Below, one piece after another: positions 26,498-35,159 of a stretch of DNA of 64,000 nt. The stretch comes from an uncultured Paracoccaceae bacterium. Lineage in GTDB: Bacteria; Pseudomonadota; Alphaproteobacteria; Rhodobacterales; Rhodobacteraceae. Position numbers and translations under genes: made by a program. The stretch lies in assembly GCA_947498645.1 (NCBI GenBank), contig CANMKS010000001.1, forward strand, positions 2,084,032 to 2,148,031, in the 5' to 3' direction. A model generated the notes under the pieces. It did no database searches. It saw only the letters and a program-made list of their open reading frames with translations, and was not told the origin of the DNA. Positions within the stretch are counted from its first letter, which is position 1, and every line of letters begins with the position of its first letter.

Positions 26498-27673
26498 ATG
26501 AAAACGTGGAACAAACGCACCAAGGCCGTGCATGCCGGCATCCGCCGCAGCCAGTATAATGAAGTCAGCGAAGCGATTTATCTGACGCAGGGTTTTGTCT
26601 ATGACACTGCCGAAGACGCCGAGGCGCGGTTCATTCAGGCCGGCGATGATGAGTTCATCTATGCCCGTTACGGCAACCCCACCGTTGCCATGTTCGAGGA
26701 TCGGATTGCGGCACTGGAAGGGGCCGAGGACGGGTTTGCAACCGCGTCCGGCATGGCGGCCGTCAATGGCGCGCTGACTGCGATGTTGCGGGCGGGCGAT
26801 CATGTTGTATCGGCGCGCGCATTGTTCGGGTCGTGTCTTTATATCCTTGAGGAAGTCCTGACCCGCTTTGGGGTCAATGTCACATTTGTCGATGGCACCG
26901 ACCTTGCGCAATGGGAGGCCGCAATCCGGCCTGGCACCAAGGCCGTTTTCTTTGAAAGCGTCTCCAACCCCACGCTGGAGGTTATTGATATCGCGGCTGT
27001 CTCGAAGATGGCCCATGCGGTTGGTGCCACTGTCATTGTTGACAATGTGTTTGCGACGCCTGTTTTTTCCGATGCCATTGCACAGGGTGCAGATGTTGTC
27101 GTCTATTCCGCGACCAAACACATCGACGGGCAGGGCCGCGCGCTGGGTGGGGTGATCCTTGGCACCAAGGAATTTATTCGCGGCACGGTTGAGCCCTATA
27201 TGAAGCATACCGGCGGGTCGATGTCGCCATTCACCGCCTGGATGATGCTCAAAGGGTTGGAAACGATCGAACTGCGCGTGCGGGCACAGGCCATGACGGC
27301 GCAGGTGCTGGCCGAAGGTTTGGCGGCTGACAGCGTTTTGTCCAACGTGATTTACCCTGGCCTGTCCAGCCATCCGCAAGCGGCATTGGCGCAGGCGCAA
27401 ATGGGTGCGGGTGGTACGGTTCTGTCGATTGACGCAGGCACACAGGCGGCGGCATTCAAACTGCTGAACGCATTGGACATCTGGACCATTTCCAACAACC
27501 TTGGTGATGCCAAATCTATTGCGACCCACCCGGCGACAACCACGCACCAGCGCCTGCCGGACGAGACGAAGATCAGGCTTGGCATTACACCGGGGCTGAT
27601 CCGTCTGAGTGTCGGGCTGGAGGACGCAGGCGATCTGCTGGCGGATCTTCGCGCGGCCATAGCCGCTTTGTGA
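26498..27673 (+). CDS. metZ: O-succinylhomoserine sulfhydrylase
   Basis: A 391-aa PLP enzyme of the Cys/Met metabolism family that makes homocysteine from O-succinylhomoserine and sulfide. The PLP lysine lies in VVYSATKHIDGQGRALGGVI (about residues 203-222). The HIDGQGR wording is characteristic of MetZ rather than MetB or MetY. FIYARYGNPTVAMFEDRIAALEGAE and SNPTLEVIDI are further family blocks. GAGGGAAG at 26488-26495 gives the start. It is controlled by the SAM-II riboswitch and terminator upstream. Confidence 0.95.
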   Translation: MKTWNKRTKAVHAGIRRSQYNEVSEAIYLTQGFVYDTAEDAEARFIQAGDDEFIYARYGNPTVAMFEDRIAALEGAEDGFATASGMAAVNGALTAMLRAGDHVVSARALFGSCLYILEEVLTRFGVNVTFVDGTDLAQWEAAIRPGTKAVFFESVSNPTLEVIDIAAVSKMAHAVGATVIVDNVFATPVFSDAIAQGADVVVYSATKHIDGQGRALGGVILGTKEFIRGTVEPYMKHTGGSMSPFTAWMMLKGLETIELRVRAQAMTAQVLAEGLAADSVLSNVIYPGLSSHPQAALAQAQMGAGGTVLSIDAGTQAAAFKLLNALDIWTISNNLGDAKSIATHPATTTHQRLPDETKIRLGITPGLIRLSVGLEDAGDLLADLRAAIAAL

Positions 27674-28084
27674 ACAGGTGACGTGGAGCCGCAAAAGTGA
27701 TTAACTTGTCGTGGTTTACACGACAGGACGACCACGCGCTGTGGAGTGGCAGATTGTTTGCCCCGTGAGTGCTTGCTCAGTTGCTGATTTACCGGCGCAC
27801 GAAATCGCGATGAAGCAACGAACTCACCCTTTTTGAAAGGTAGTTTGCCTCAAAGGCGCGGACTCTGTCGAAACCCGCCATTCAGCATGGCATAGTGGGT
27901 GGCGACAGTGCGGACACAGCCGCCTTTTGCTAACGCAGCTATTGCTCATGCAGCATACCTTCGCATCTGCGGCAAGCTTTTCGCTGGGCGGCAACTGATG
28001 TCGCTAAACCGGCCATTGGAATCCATCATGAGACACCGACTTCGAACTGTTCTTTCGCCGCTTGGCGTCGGAGTCGGAAAGGAG
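27674..28084. other. Non-coding stretch between metZ and the catabolic island
   Basis: These 411 bases hold no convincing gene. A small open frame from 27899 runs into the antisense of the dioxygenase gene and looks spurious. Nested inverted repeats GTGAGT/ACTCAC (27765-27770, 27822-27827) and GTTGCT/AGCAAC (27780-27785, 27814-27819), followed by TTTTT at 27830-27834, could terminate metZ transcription. The remainder looks degenerate and marks one border of the island. Confidence 0.55.
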
Positions 28085-28891
28085 CTACCGGCTCCACACA
28101 AGCGGCAGCAGTTCGCCTACAATGGGTTCGCCCTCCTTCATTCCATGAGCCTGCCAGTATTCTGTCTGCGCGTCGGTCCAACTGCCTCGTTTTTCAAACG
28201 CTGCATTCCCGTGGGCGAAGCGCATTGTCAGACGGTTGACGGTACGTTCAGGCGGTACGGGATTGGGGGCACCATGCAACGTATGTGAGTCGAAGATCAG
28301 GCAATCACCGGGGTCCAGATCAAATTCCAGCACGTTATAATCGGCCAGATTTTCAGTGAAGTCCGGTGTGGGCTCATAGGGTTCTTGCAGCGCTGCCTTT
28401 TGTCCGGTGCCGGCAAAGCTGAGAGGCATGAATTTGCGTCCCCATTTGTGCGAACCCTTGAGGAATACCACGCCCTCACCCTGACGCACGGGTTCAAGTC
28501 CCATCCACAGTACACACCATTCGCCACTGACATCGAAATAGGGATTGTCATGGTGCCAGGGCGCTCTGTTCACCGCGCCGGCCTCGCGCACCAACCAATT
28601 GTCAGTCACGAGTGCAACTGAACTGGCCTCCATAGCTTCGCCTGCAAGTTCCGCCGCTGGAGAATTGAAAATGAAATTCTTCATGTGGGCATTTTCGCGC
28701 CAGATCCACATATCCGCGCAGTAGGTACCCGGATTGGTGTCTTTGGAATAGTCCAGATACATCGGCCCCGGATTGGCGCGACCAAATTCAATCGAACGTC
28801 GAACTTCGTCTAGCCATTCTTGCGAGAATGCGTTTTTGATCCGAACCACGCCATCGTTTTGATAAGCGGCTATGTGCTCTTGGGTCAGCAT
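28085..28891 (-). CDS. Phytanoyl-CoA dioxygenase (PhyH)-family Fe(II)/2-oxoglutarate oxygenase
   Basis: A 268-aa putative hydroxylase. The iron facial triad is suggested by H113-x-D115 in PWHHDNPYFD and a distal histidine in FDSHTLHGAPNPVP, with an arginine for 2-oxoglutarate in ERTVNRLTMRF. It belongs to the same superfamily as ectoine hydroxylase EctD but lacks the EctD signature, so the substrate is unknown. ATG 28891 is chosen because GAAAGG precedes it. It follows the M24 hydrolase by 23 bases on the same strand, so the two form an operon divergent from the transporter genes. Confidence 0.82.
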   Translation of the reverse strand: MLTQEHIAAYQNDGVVRIKNAFSQEWLDEVRRSIEFGRANPGPMYLDYSKDTNPGTYCADMWIWRENAHMKNFIFNSPAAELAGEAMEASSVALVTDNWLVREAGAVNRAPWHHDNPYFDVSGEWCVLWMGLEPVRQGEGVVFLKGSHKWGRKFMPLSFAGTGQKAALQEPYEPTPDFTENLADYNVLEFDLDPGDCLIFDSHTLHGAPNPVPPERTVNRLTMRFAHGNAAFEKRGSWTDAQTEYWQAHGMKEGEPIVGELLPLVWSR

Positions 28892-28914
28892 TGTGTGCCT
28901 TTCGGTGCGTGTCA

Positions 28915-30072
28915 TCACTTTATGACAAGGCTCTCGGGTGTTGTGGCGGTCAGCACTTCGGCACCATCTTCGGTGAGGATGACCGTGTTCGAGATGAAAT
29001 AGTCGACGACATCAGTGTTCGTGAACCAGCTGTGAGCGTGAAACACCATGCCGACCTCCAGCGTGCGCTCTGATCCGGGGAAAAGGCTTGTCACCATCGA
29101 ACCACCTGTCCAGCTGGGCGAGAATCCGATGCCTACCATATAGCCGCAATGATGCCGTTCGTAGTCTGCCAGGCCACCGCTTGCCGCAACCTCGCGCCAG
29201 GCGGCATATGCGTCCCCGGCCTTGCCGCCCACTTTCAATGCACCGCAAATTGCCTTCATGCCGTCCATGGCCAGCTCTGCCGATTTCTCAGCACCCTCCG
29301 GCGCGCTGCCCACATGCACCAGTCGCCCCATGGGCGCATGATATTTGCGATAGGATGCGGCGTTTTCCAGAAACACCGCGTCACCGTTTCGGAAGGTTTC
29401 GCCGCGCCAGGTCGTATGCTCCTCGCCCGAGCGAGTGGCAGGGCGAATGAACGGGCCAAAGCCGGTCGGCTCGCTACCCGCCAGAGTCGAGGCGCGCATG
29501 TACTCAGCGGCAATCTCATAATCCGTCGCGCCGTCGCGGATCAGGTCAATGCAAGCGCTCATACCGACATCTGCGGCCTTGGCGGCCTTGCGTGTGTATT
29601 CGATTTCCAGCGGGGACTTGGCCTGCCGCAGGTTGTCGACAAGACCGGATCCGTCCGCCCATTCGACACCCTGTGCCTTTGCCAATATCCCTTCGGCATG
29701 ATGCAGGTGCAAGAACAGGCTGCGCCGTTCGAGGGCGACACGACCACCGGACAGACCCAGGTCTTTCATCGCCTGCACGACATAATCAGAGAGCTCTTCG
29801 TGATCCTGGTGGCCGTAGAAGCGGGCGTTTCTCACTTGATTATCAAACGTGATCTTTTCCATGGCCCGGCAGATCAGCGCCATCTCGCCATCTCGGTTTA
29901 CAACCAGAATATGGGCAGCAAAGAACCCCCAGTGGTCCATTCCGGTCAGATAATAGATGTTCTCCGGAGATGCGATTACGACCCCGTCGAGATCCTGCTC
30001 GGCCAAGGCGGCTTTTACCCGGTTAATCCGACGGTCCAGCTCGTCTTTGGGGAATGGGGCATGTTCGATCAT
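28915..30072 (-). CDS. M24 pita-bread hydrolase, ectoine hydrolase (DoeA/EutD)/creatinase-like
   Basis: A 385-aa protein with an N-terminal creatinase-type domain (VVIASPENIYYLTGMDHWGFF) and a C-terminal M24 domain. Where M24 peptidases carry metal-binding aspartates, this one reads FLENAASYRKYHAPMGR, so the metal site is lost, as in DoeA and creatinase, which use histidine chemistry to open amidine or guanidino-type rings. HCGYMVGIGFSPSWTGG and VGMVFHAHSW also resemble DoeA. ATG 30072 has GGAG upstream; a longer frame to 30135 would run through the operator. It is probably the hydrolytic first step of the island's pathway. Confidence 0.75.
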   Translation of the reverse strand: MIEHAPFPKDELDRRINRVKAALAEQDLDGVVIASPENIYYLTGMDHWGFFAAHILVVNRDGEMALICRAMEKITFDNQVRNARFYGHQDHEELSDYVVQAMKDLGLSGGRVALERRSLFLHLHHAEGILAKAQGVEWADGSGLVDNLRQAKSPLEIEYTRKAAKAADVGMSACIDLIRDGATDYEIAAEYMRASTLAGSEPTGFGPFIRPATRSGEEHTTWRGETFRNGDAVFLENAASYRKYHAPMGRLVHVGSAPEGAEKSAELAMDGMKAICGALKVGGKAGDAYAAWREVAASGGLADYERHHCGYMVGIGFSPSWTGGSMVTSLFPGSERTLEVGMVFHAHSWFTNTDVVDYFISNTVILTEDGAEVLTATTPESLVIK

Positions 30073-30111
30073 CTGTATCTCCGCATTAAGTTCGATTCTT
30101 TGTATGACCAT

Positions 30112-30126
30112 TAAGGTATACCAATA
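30112..30126. promoter_or_regulatory. Putative GntR operator, copy 1
   Basis: TAAGGTATACCAATA with an 8-base palindromic core GGTATACC. FadR/VanR-type GntR regulators commonly bind TTGGTATACCAA-like sites, and a GntR regulator is encoded in this island at 35160. It lies about 40 bases upstream of the M24 hydrolase start. Confidence 0.65.
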
Positions 30127-30205
30127 GTCAGTCAAGCAGGATCTTTCACACGAAAATATCCCATAAGGCTGGAATTATTTCGTTGCCACAGTGATCATCC
30201 CTTCA

Positions 30206-30220
30206 TAAGGTATACCAATA
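30206..30220. promoter_or_regulatory. Putative GntR operator, copy 2
   Basis: An exact 15-base repeat of the site at 30112 (TAAGGTATACCAATA), 94 bases away. It lies 36 bases before the substrate-binding protein gene. One copy per divergent promoter is the expected layout for a local repressor. Confidence 0.65.
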
Positions 30221-30255
30221 ACTGTCAATCAGAAAAACAACTCAGGGAGAGTTCA

Positions 30256-31101
30256 ATGTATCAGATACTAAAAACCACCGTCCTCGCCGCCACAGCGATA
30301 GTGGGGGTCACGACGTCGACGCTTGCTGGTCCGCTGATGGATCGCATTGAAAGTGGCGAGACCATTCGGATTGGTTTCTCCAATGAAGTGCCGTGGGCCT
30401 TCCCCGGCGACAACGACGCACCACTTGGATTTGCAAACGTACACACGCTGGGTGTCCTGAAGGCGATGGGTTATGACAATATCGAACCGGTGGTGACCGA
30501 TTGGGGCGGGTTAATTCCGGGCCTCAAAGCCAATCGCTTTGATATCATCACGGGTGGCATGTACATCCTTGAGGCACGGTGTGAGAGCATTGATTTCTCC
30601 GAACCGATGGGGATTTTTGGCGATGCTTTCGTGGTTCCTGCGGGCAACCCGAAAAACATCACCTCTTATGCTGACATCAAGGATCAGGGTGCCACGATGG
30701 TCACAGGTGCCGGTTACAACACGGTCGAAGCGGCCAAACGCGAAGGCGTGGCAGCCGAGCAGATACTCGAAGTGCCCGGAGCAACCGAGATTCTTGCCGC
30801 GATGCGTGTTGGTCGCGCTGATGCAGGCGCTGTAACATTCTTCACCGGGAAAAACCTGGCGGCCCAATCTGATGGCGAGCTTGAGGTCACCGATCCCAAC
30901 GCGTTGCCCGAATGGACCCAGAACTGGGTTGGCATCGGTTTCCGTCCGGAAGACAGCGACTTTCTTGAAGCCTTCAATGCCGCTCAGGCAGAGTATCTGG
31001 GTTCCGAAGAGATGCTGGCAGCCGTCGCGCCATACGAATACACCAAGCTGCAAGTCCCGGACCCGAGCGTGACAACCGAATGGATTTGCCAGAACCGTTG
31101 A
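30256..31101 (+). CDS. ehuB: EhuB-like solute-binding protein of an amino-acid/ectoine ABC transporter
   Basis: A 281-aa periplasmic family 3 solute-binding protein with a signal peptide (LAATAIVGVTTSTLAGP). IRIGFSNEVPWAF, GGLIPGLKANRFDIITGGMYILEARCESIDFSEPMG and GADAGAVTFF-like wording (VGRADAGAVTFF) resemble EhuB of the ectoine/hydroxyectoine importer. The true ligand may be a related small zwitterion. GGGAG precedes ATG 30256. It heads a plus-strand operon, and a hairpin after the stop should raise its level over downstream genes. Confidence 0.75.
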   Translation: MYQILKTTVLAATAIVGVTTSTLAGPLMDRIESGETIRIGFSNEVPWAFPGDNDAPLGFANVHTLGVLKAMGYDNIEPVVTDWGGLIPGLKANRFDIITGGMYILEARCESIDFSEPMGIFGDAFVVPAGNPKNITSYADIKDQGATMVTGAGYNTVEAAKREGVAAEQILEVPGATEILAAMRVGRADAGAVTFFTGKNLAAQSDGELEVTDPNALPEWTQNWVGIGFRPEDSDFLEAFNAAQAEYLGSEEMLAAVAPYEYTKLQVPDPSVTTEWICQNR

Positions 31102-31116
31102 CGGCATTCCATTAGC

Positions 31117-31143
31117 AGGCGGGCCAGGTTCGGCCCGCCTTTT
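31117..31143 (+). terminator. Intra-operon hairpin after ehuB
   Basis: AGGCGGGCC (31117-31125) pairs with GGCCCGCCT (31132-31140) around a 6-base loop, followed by a short T run. Between a binding-protein gene and its permease genes such a stem usually causes partial termination or protects the upstream mRNA. Confidence 0.75.
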
Positions 31144-31166
31144 ACGTCCGCCATTCGGGATACGTC

Positions 31167-31832
31167 ATGTCATATTGGGAATTTCTCGCCCAGAACGCAC
31201 CGCGGTATCTGGACGGAACGCTGGTCACGATCGCGCAGTTTTTCTTGTCGGCCATGCTTGCCGTTCTTCTTGCCCTGACGGCCGGGCTGATGAAGTTGTC
31301 ACGCAATGCCGCAATGCGCTGGACCGCCGGGGTTTACATTGAAATCTTCCGGGGCACGTCTCTTCTTATCCAGCTCTACTGGATCTTTTTTGTCTTGCCC
31401 CTGTTCGGCGTGACGCTGGACAAGTTCTATGCCGGTTTTGTCGCCGTGGGGCTGAACCTTGGTGCCTATGGTGCCGAACTGGTGCGCGGCGGCATTCAGT
31501 CTGTCCCCAAAGGGCAGTGGGAAGCGGCCTATGCGCTTTCGATGTCTCCGGCCAAACGGATGTATCGCATCATCCTGCCACAGGCGCTTTTGAACATGCT
31601 GCCGCCATGGGGCAACCTGATGATCGAGTTGCTAAAAGCGACCGCGCTGGTGTCGTTGATCTCGGTCACTGACCTGATGTTTGAAGCCAAGCAAATAAAC
31701 GGCTCCACCTTCCTGTCTGCGCAAGCCTTCGGGACGGCCCTGATCATCTACTATGTCTTTGCGCGGCTGATCGTGACCCCGTTCATGCGGTGGCTCGAGC
31801 GCGTCATGGCGCGCAAGTTGGGGAGGGCGTAG
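31167..31832 (+). CDS. ehuC: ABC transporter permease, HisM/EhuC type
   Basis: A 221-aa polar amino-acid-type permease (family 3). The EAA-like loop reads GGIQSVPKGQWEAAYALSMSPAKRMYRIILPQALLNMLPPWGN, as in HisM/GlnP-like permeases. About five hydrophobic segments are visible. It pairs with the second permease 3 bases downstream to form the membrane channel of the EhuB-dependent importer. Operon position matches the ehuBCDA order of Sinorhizobium-type ectoine transporters. Confidence 0.83.
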   Translation: MSYWEFLAQNAPRYLDGTLVTIAQFFLSAMLAVLLALTAGLMKLSRNAAMRWTAGVYIEIFRGTSLLIQLYWIFFVLPLFGVTLDKFYAGFVAVGLNLGAYGAELVRGGIQSVPKGQWEAAYALSMSPAKRMYRIILPQALLNMLPPWGNLMIELLKATALVSLISVTDLMFEAKQINGSTFLSAQAFGTALIIYYVFARLIVTPFMRWLERVMARKLGRA

Positions 31833-31835
31833 GCC

Positions 31836-32504
31836 ATGTTTGACTGGCGTTGGGATTTTGCCTTTGAAATTCTCCCCCGGCTTTTACAGGCGACGCTGAA
31901 CACGCTGGCCGCTGCGGGGGTCGGCTATGGGATCGCAGTGGTGCTGGGGCTGGTTTTTGCGCTGGCGCAACGCACGCCGTCGCGCATCGTCACAATGGTG
32001 GTGCGGGAGTGCGTCGAATTCATCCGCTCTACCCCTTTGGTGCTGCAGATTTTCTTTGTGTTCTTTGTCGGCCCGCAATTCGGGATACGCCTCAGTCCCT
32101 GGGTAGCGGGGATGATCGCGATCGGGCTGCATTATTCGGCTTACTTGTCCGAGGTTTATCGCGGCGGCCTCGATTCCGTGCCTAAAGGACAGTGGGAGGC
32201 TTGTACCGCACTGAACCTGAGCACTACCAAGACTTATTTTCGCGTTATCATTCCCCAGGCCTTACCGCCCTCATTGGCTGGCATGGGCAATTACCTGGTC
32301 GGGATATTCAAGGACACACCGATGCTTTCGGTTATCGGCGTGGCCGAGTTGATGCAGGCAGCGAATGCCATTGGTGGGTCAACTTACAGGTACTTGGAAC
32401 CCTATACCATGGTCGGGATCATCTTCCTGGCGATTTCACTGCCCGCAGCCGGGATGATCAAACTCTTTGAGGCCTGGGTGCGCAAGAAACTGGGAATGAA
32501 CTGA
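31836..32504 (+). CDS. ehuD: ABC transporter permease, HisQ/EhuD type
   Basis: A 222-aa permease of the same family as its upstream neighbour. It has several hydrophobic segments and the loop GGLDSVPKGQWEACTALNLSTTKTYFRVIIPQALPPSLAGMGN. FKDTPMLSVIGVAELMQAANAIGG is also typical of EhuD/HisQ-like proteins. Its last base is shared with the ATPase start codon (TGATG), so translation of the two is coupled. Confidence 0.83.
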   Translation: MFDWRWDFAFEILPRLLQATLNTLAAAGVGYGIAVVLGLVFALAQRTPSRIVTMVVRECVEFIRSTPLVLQIFFVFFVGPQFGIRLSPWVAGMIAIGLHYSAYLSEVYRGGLDSVPKGQWEACTALNLSTTKTYFRVIIPQALPPSLAGMGNYLVGIFKDTPMLSVIGVAELMQAANAIGGSTYRYLEPYTMVGIIFLAISLPAAGMIKLFEAWVRKKLGMN

Positions 32505-33319
32505 TGGAAGATATGTCTCAATACCCAACTGAGTTGAGTGGGCCAGATGTGCCAATGGTGCGCTTCATGAGCGTGACCAAAAGCTATGGTGCCCTGACCG
32601 TTCTGGACAGTTTGGACCTGGATGTGTCGGAGGGTGAGATGGTCACCGTGATCGGCCCGTCAGGCTCGGGCAAAACCACCGTTCTGCGCATGCTGATGAC
32701 CCTGGAGACCATCAATGGTGGTGTGATCTATGTCGATGGCAAACCGCTCACGCATATGGAAAAGAACGGGGTTCTGGTGCGAGCCGACGCGAAATACCTG
32801 CGCCGGGCCCGGTCCTCAATCGGCATGTGTTTCCAGCATTTCAACCTGTTCCCGCACATGACTGCCATTCAGAACTGCATGGAAGGGCCTGTGCAGGTGT
32901 TGGGTTTGCCAAAGGCTGAGGCCCGAGAACGGTCCGAAGAATTGCTGTCGATGGTCGGCATGATCGACAAGAAGGACCAGCACCCCTCGCGCCTGTCGGG
33001 CGGTCAGCAGCAACGTGTTGCTATCGCCCGGGCACTGGCCATGCGCCCAAAGGTGATGCTTTTCGATGAAGTCACGTCGGCGTTAGACCCTGAGGTGATC
33101 GGTGAAGTGACCGGCGTCATCCGTAAGCTGGTGGCCGAACATAACCTCACCATGTTGATGGTGACGCACCAGATGGGATTTGCGCGCGATATCTCGGATC
33201 GCGTCTGTTTCTTTTATCAGGGGAAGATCGAAGAACAAGGCGCCCCTGAGAGCCTGTTCGGCAATCCTCAACGCGAACGCACACAACAATTCCTGTCTGC
33301 CGTGAAGGCGGCGGATTGA
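32504..33319 (+). CDS. ehuA: ABC transporter ATP-binding protein, EhuA type
   Basis: A 271-aa ATPase. Walker A is GPSGSGKTT (about residues 49-57), the Q-loop is CFQHFNLFPHMT, the signature is LSGGQQQRVAIARALAMRP and Walker B is VMLFDEVTSALDPE. A 10-15 residue insertion (HMEKNGVLVRADAKYLRRAR) before the Q-loop resembles EhuA of ectoine importers compared with ordinary GlnQ proteins. It completes a self-contained importer with EhuB, EhuC and EhuD and energises uptake from the cytosolic face. Confidence 0.85.
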   Translation: MEDMSQYPTELSGPDVPMVRFMSVTKSYGALTVLDSLDLDVSEGEMVTVIGPSGSGKTTVLRMLMTLETINGGVIYVDGKPLTHMEKNGVLVRADAKYLRRARSSIGMCFQHFNLFPHMTAIQNCMEGPVQVLGLPKAEARERSEELLSMVGMIDKKDQHPSRLSGGQQQRVAIARALAMRPKVMLFDEVTSALDPEVIGEVTGVIRKLVAEHNLTMLMVTHQMGFARDISDRVCFFYQGKIEEQGAPESLFGNPQRERTQQFLSAVKAAD

Positions 33320-33371
33320 ACATGAGATCACACCTGCCACAAGAAGACCCGTTGCTCAGGAAAGGCGCGCT

Positions 33372-34175
33372 ATGAGGATTGGAGTTGCCGGTATCGGTGC
33401 CGTTGGCGCCGAGGTTGCGCGGTCATTGGATCGTGGCGATGTTCCCGGATGCGGGTTGAGCGGCATAGCGGCGCGCACGGTCGAGAAAGCAGCCGCGTTG
33501 AATGAAACTCTGAGACAGCCGGTGCCCGTGCTCGACTTCACCGCTTTGGCGGAGGCAAGCGATTGCGTTGTCGAGGCGTTGCCGCCTGCGTTGTTCGGTG
33601 ATTTGGCCGCACCCGTGTTGCGGGCGGGCAAGCACCTGATCGTCCTTTCGGCAAGTCAGCTTCTTGGCCGGGATGACCTGATCTCGCTTGCGGACAAGAG
33701 CGGAGGCCGCATCCTTGTCGCATCAGGGGCGATGCTGGGGCTGGACGCGTTGAATGCGGCGAACGTCGGGAAAATCCATACAGTCAAGATTGTTACCCGC
33801 AAACCAGTCGATGGCTTGGTGAAGGCGCCGTTTGTTGCGCGGTCAGGGATTGATTTGACCGCGTTACGTGAGGCGATGCAGGTCATTGCGGGCAGTGTCA
33901 CCGAAGTGGCACGCGAGTTTCCCGCCAACGTGAATGTCGCGGCAGCGATCAGCCTGGCAGGGCTTGGCCCGGACAAGACCCACATGGAGGTCTGGGCTGA
34001 TCCTAACCTGACGCGAAACACGCATTCGGTAGAAGTAACGTCCGACAGCTCGGATTTCACAATGTCCATTCAGGGCCGTCCGAGCGCTGAAAACCCGGCC
34101 ACCGGTATCATTACCGCCCGAAGCGTGATTGCCCTTTTGCGGCGTTTCCATGCAACCTTGCAAGTAGGGACGTGA
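33372..34175 (+). CDS. L-aspartate dehydrogenase-like protein (NadX/DUF108 family)
   Basis: A 267-aa NAD(P)-dependent enzyme, the usual length for aspartate dehydrogenase. The Rossmann motif is GVAGIGAVGAEVA. The family blocks are VASGAMLGLDALNAANVG, REFPANVNVAAAISLAGLGPDKTHMEVWADP and ENPATGIITARSVIALLRR, containing the conserved N and H positions. The family interconverts aspartate and iminosuccinate/oxaloacetate plus ammonia. Next to a EutB/BhcB-like dehydratase, an attractive role is reduction of the unstable imino acid it releases. AGGAAAGG at 33358-33365 supports the start. Confidence 0.75.
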   Translation: MRIGVAGIGAVGAEVARSLDRGDVPGCGLSGIAARTVEKAAALNETLRQPVPVLDFTALAEASDCVVEALPPALFGDLAAPVLRAGKHLIVLSASQLLGRDDLISLADKSGGRILVASGAMLGLDALNAANVGKIHTVKIVTRKPVDGLVKAPFVARSGIDLTALREAMQVIAGSVTEVAREFPANVNVAAAISLAGLGPDKTHMEVWADPNLTRNTHSVEVTSDSSDFTMSIQGRPSAENPATGIITARSVIALLRRFHATLQVGT

Positions 34176-34179
34176 CCCC

Positions 34180-35145
34180 ATGTTGACTTTCGACATGATT
34201 GCGCAAGCAGCCGATCGGCTACGGGATGTCGTGATCCGAACCCCGTTGCTGGAATCTCCTCTGCTGAACAACGCGCTTGGGTTCCGGTTGCTGATCAAAT
34301 CGGAATGCCTGCAAAAGACCGGCTCGTTCAAAATTCGCGGGGCCTACAACAAGATTGCGTCGCTGGACGAAGGACAGCGCAAGGCGGGGGTCGCGGCCTA
34401 TTCCTCCGGCAACCACGCGCAAGGTGTCGCCGCAGCGGCCAGCGCGATGGGGGTTGCGGCAAAAATCGTGATGCCCTCCGATGCGCCCCGCATAAAGCTG
34501 GACAACACCGCCCAGTGGGGGGCCGAGGTTATCACCTATGACCGACAGAGGGGTGACCGGGCCGAAATCGCCCGGGACATCGCTGAAAAAACCGGCGCAA
34601 CGCTGGTGCCACCTTATGACGACTACCACCTGATGGCCGGGCAAGGCACAGCCGGACTGGAAATAGCTGAGCAGTTGGACGCGCTTGGCGTGCAAGCGGA
34701 CAGGGTCATTTGCCCGGTCGGAGGCGGTGGGCTGATCGCCGGGCTGTCCACGGCCATGCTTTCGCGCCATGCGGACACTGAAATCTGGGCGGCTGAACCC
34801 CGGAATTTTGACGATACCAAGTGCTCATTGGCGGCGGGAACGGCCCTGTCGATTGAGCCGGGTCACAGCTCGATTTGCGACTCGATCGTGACAGCGCGAC
34901 CCGGGAATTTGACCTTTCCAATCAACCTGAAAACCCTGTCAGGTGGCTACGCCGTCGACGAGGCGGACGTTGTCGCCGCAATGCGGATTTTATTTACCGA
35001 GCTCAAGGTCGTTGCCGAACCCGGCGGCGCAGTTTCGGTAGCTGCCGCTTTGTCCAACAAGGAAGCTTTGCAAGGGCAGACGGTCGTTGCTCTGGTATCG
35101 GGCGGCAACGTCGATATGGACAGTTTTCTTGGGTGGATGACATAA
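34180..35145 (+). CDS. PLP-dependent serine/threonine dehydratase-like enzyme (EutB/BhcB type)
   Basis: A 321-aa fold-type II PLP enzyme without an ACT domain. The PLP lysine is in KTGSFKIRGAYNKI (about residue 51). SSGNHAQGVAAAA and CPVGGGGLIAGLSTAML are the phosphate- and glycine-loop motifs. Size and context match EutB of hydroxyectoine breakdown and BhcB, the beta-hydroxyaspartate dehydratase, rather than the biosynthetic IlvA already present at 7457. It starts 4 bases after the aspartate-dehydrogenase-like gene. The expected reaction is loss of water or ammonia from a beta-hydroxy amino acid, giving an imino or oxo acid. Confidence 0.75.
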   Translation: MLTFDMIAQAADRLRDVVIRTPLLESPLLNNALGFRLLIKSECLQKTGSFKIRGAYNKIASLDEGQRKAGVAAYSSGNHAQGVAAAASAMGVAAKIVMPSDAPRIKLDNTAQWGAEVITYDRQRGDRAEIARDIAEKTGATLVPPYDDYHLMAGQGTAGLEIAEQLDALGVQADRVICPVGGGGLIAGLSTAMLSRHADTEIWAAEPRNFDDTKCSLAAGTALSIEPGHSSICDSIVTARPGNLTFPINLKTLSGGYAVDEADVVAAMRILFTELKVVAEPGGAVSVAAALSNKEALQGQTVVALVSGGNVDMDSFLGWMT

Positions 35146-35159
35146 GTGAGCGAAGCCCC

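Noticed and set aside
27899..28288. 129-aa plus-strand frame at the left island border
   Set aside because: Its second half is antisense to the dioxygenase and its first half shows no domain or ribosome-binding site.
28085..28891. Ectoine hydroxylase EctD
   Set aside because: The protein is in the same superfamily and context is suggestive, but the EctD signature around the first iron ligand is absent (it reads PWHHDNPYFD).
29149..30114. 321-aa plus-strand frame across the M24 hydrolase
   Set aside because: Shadow of the M24 gene. It also runs through the operator and has no ribosome-binding site.
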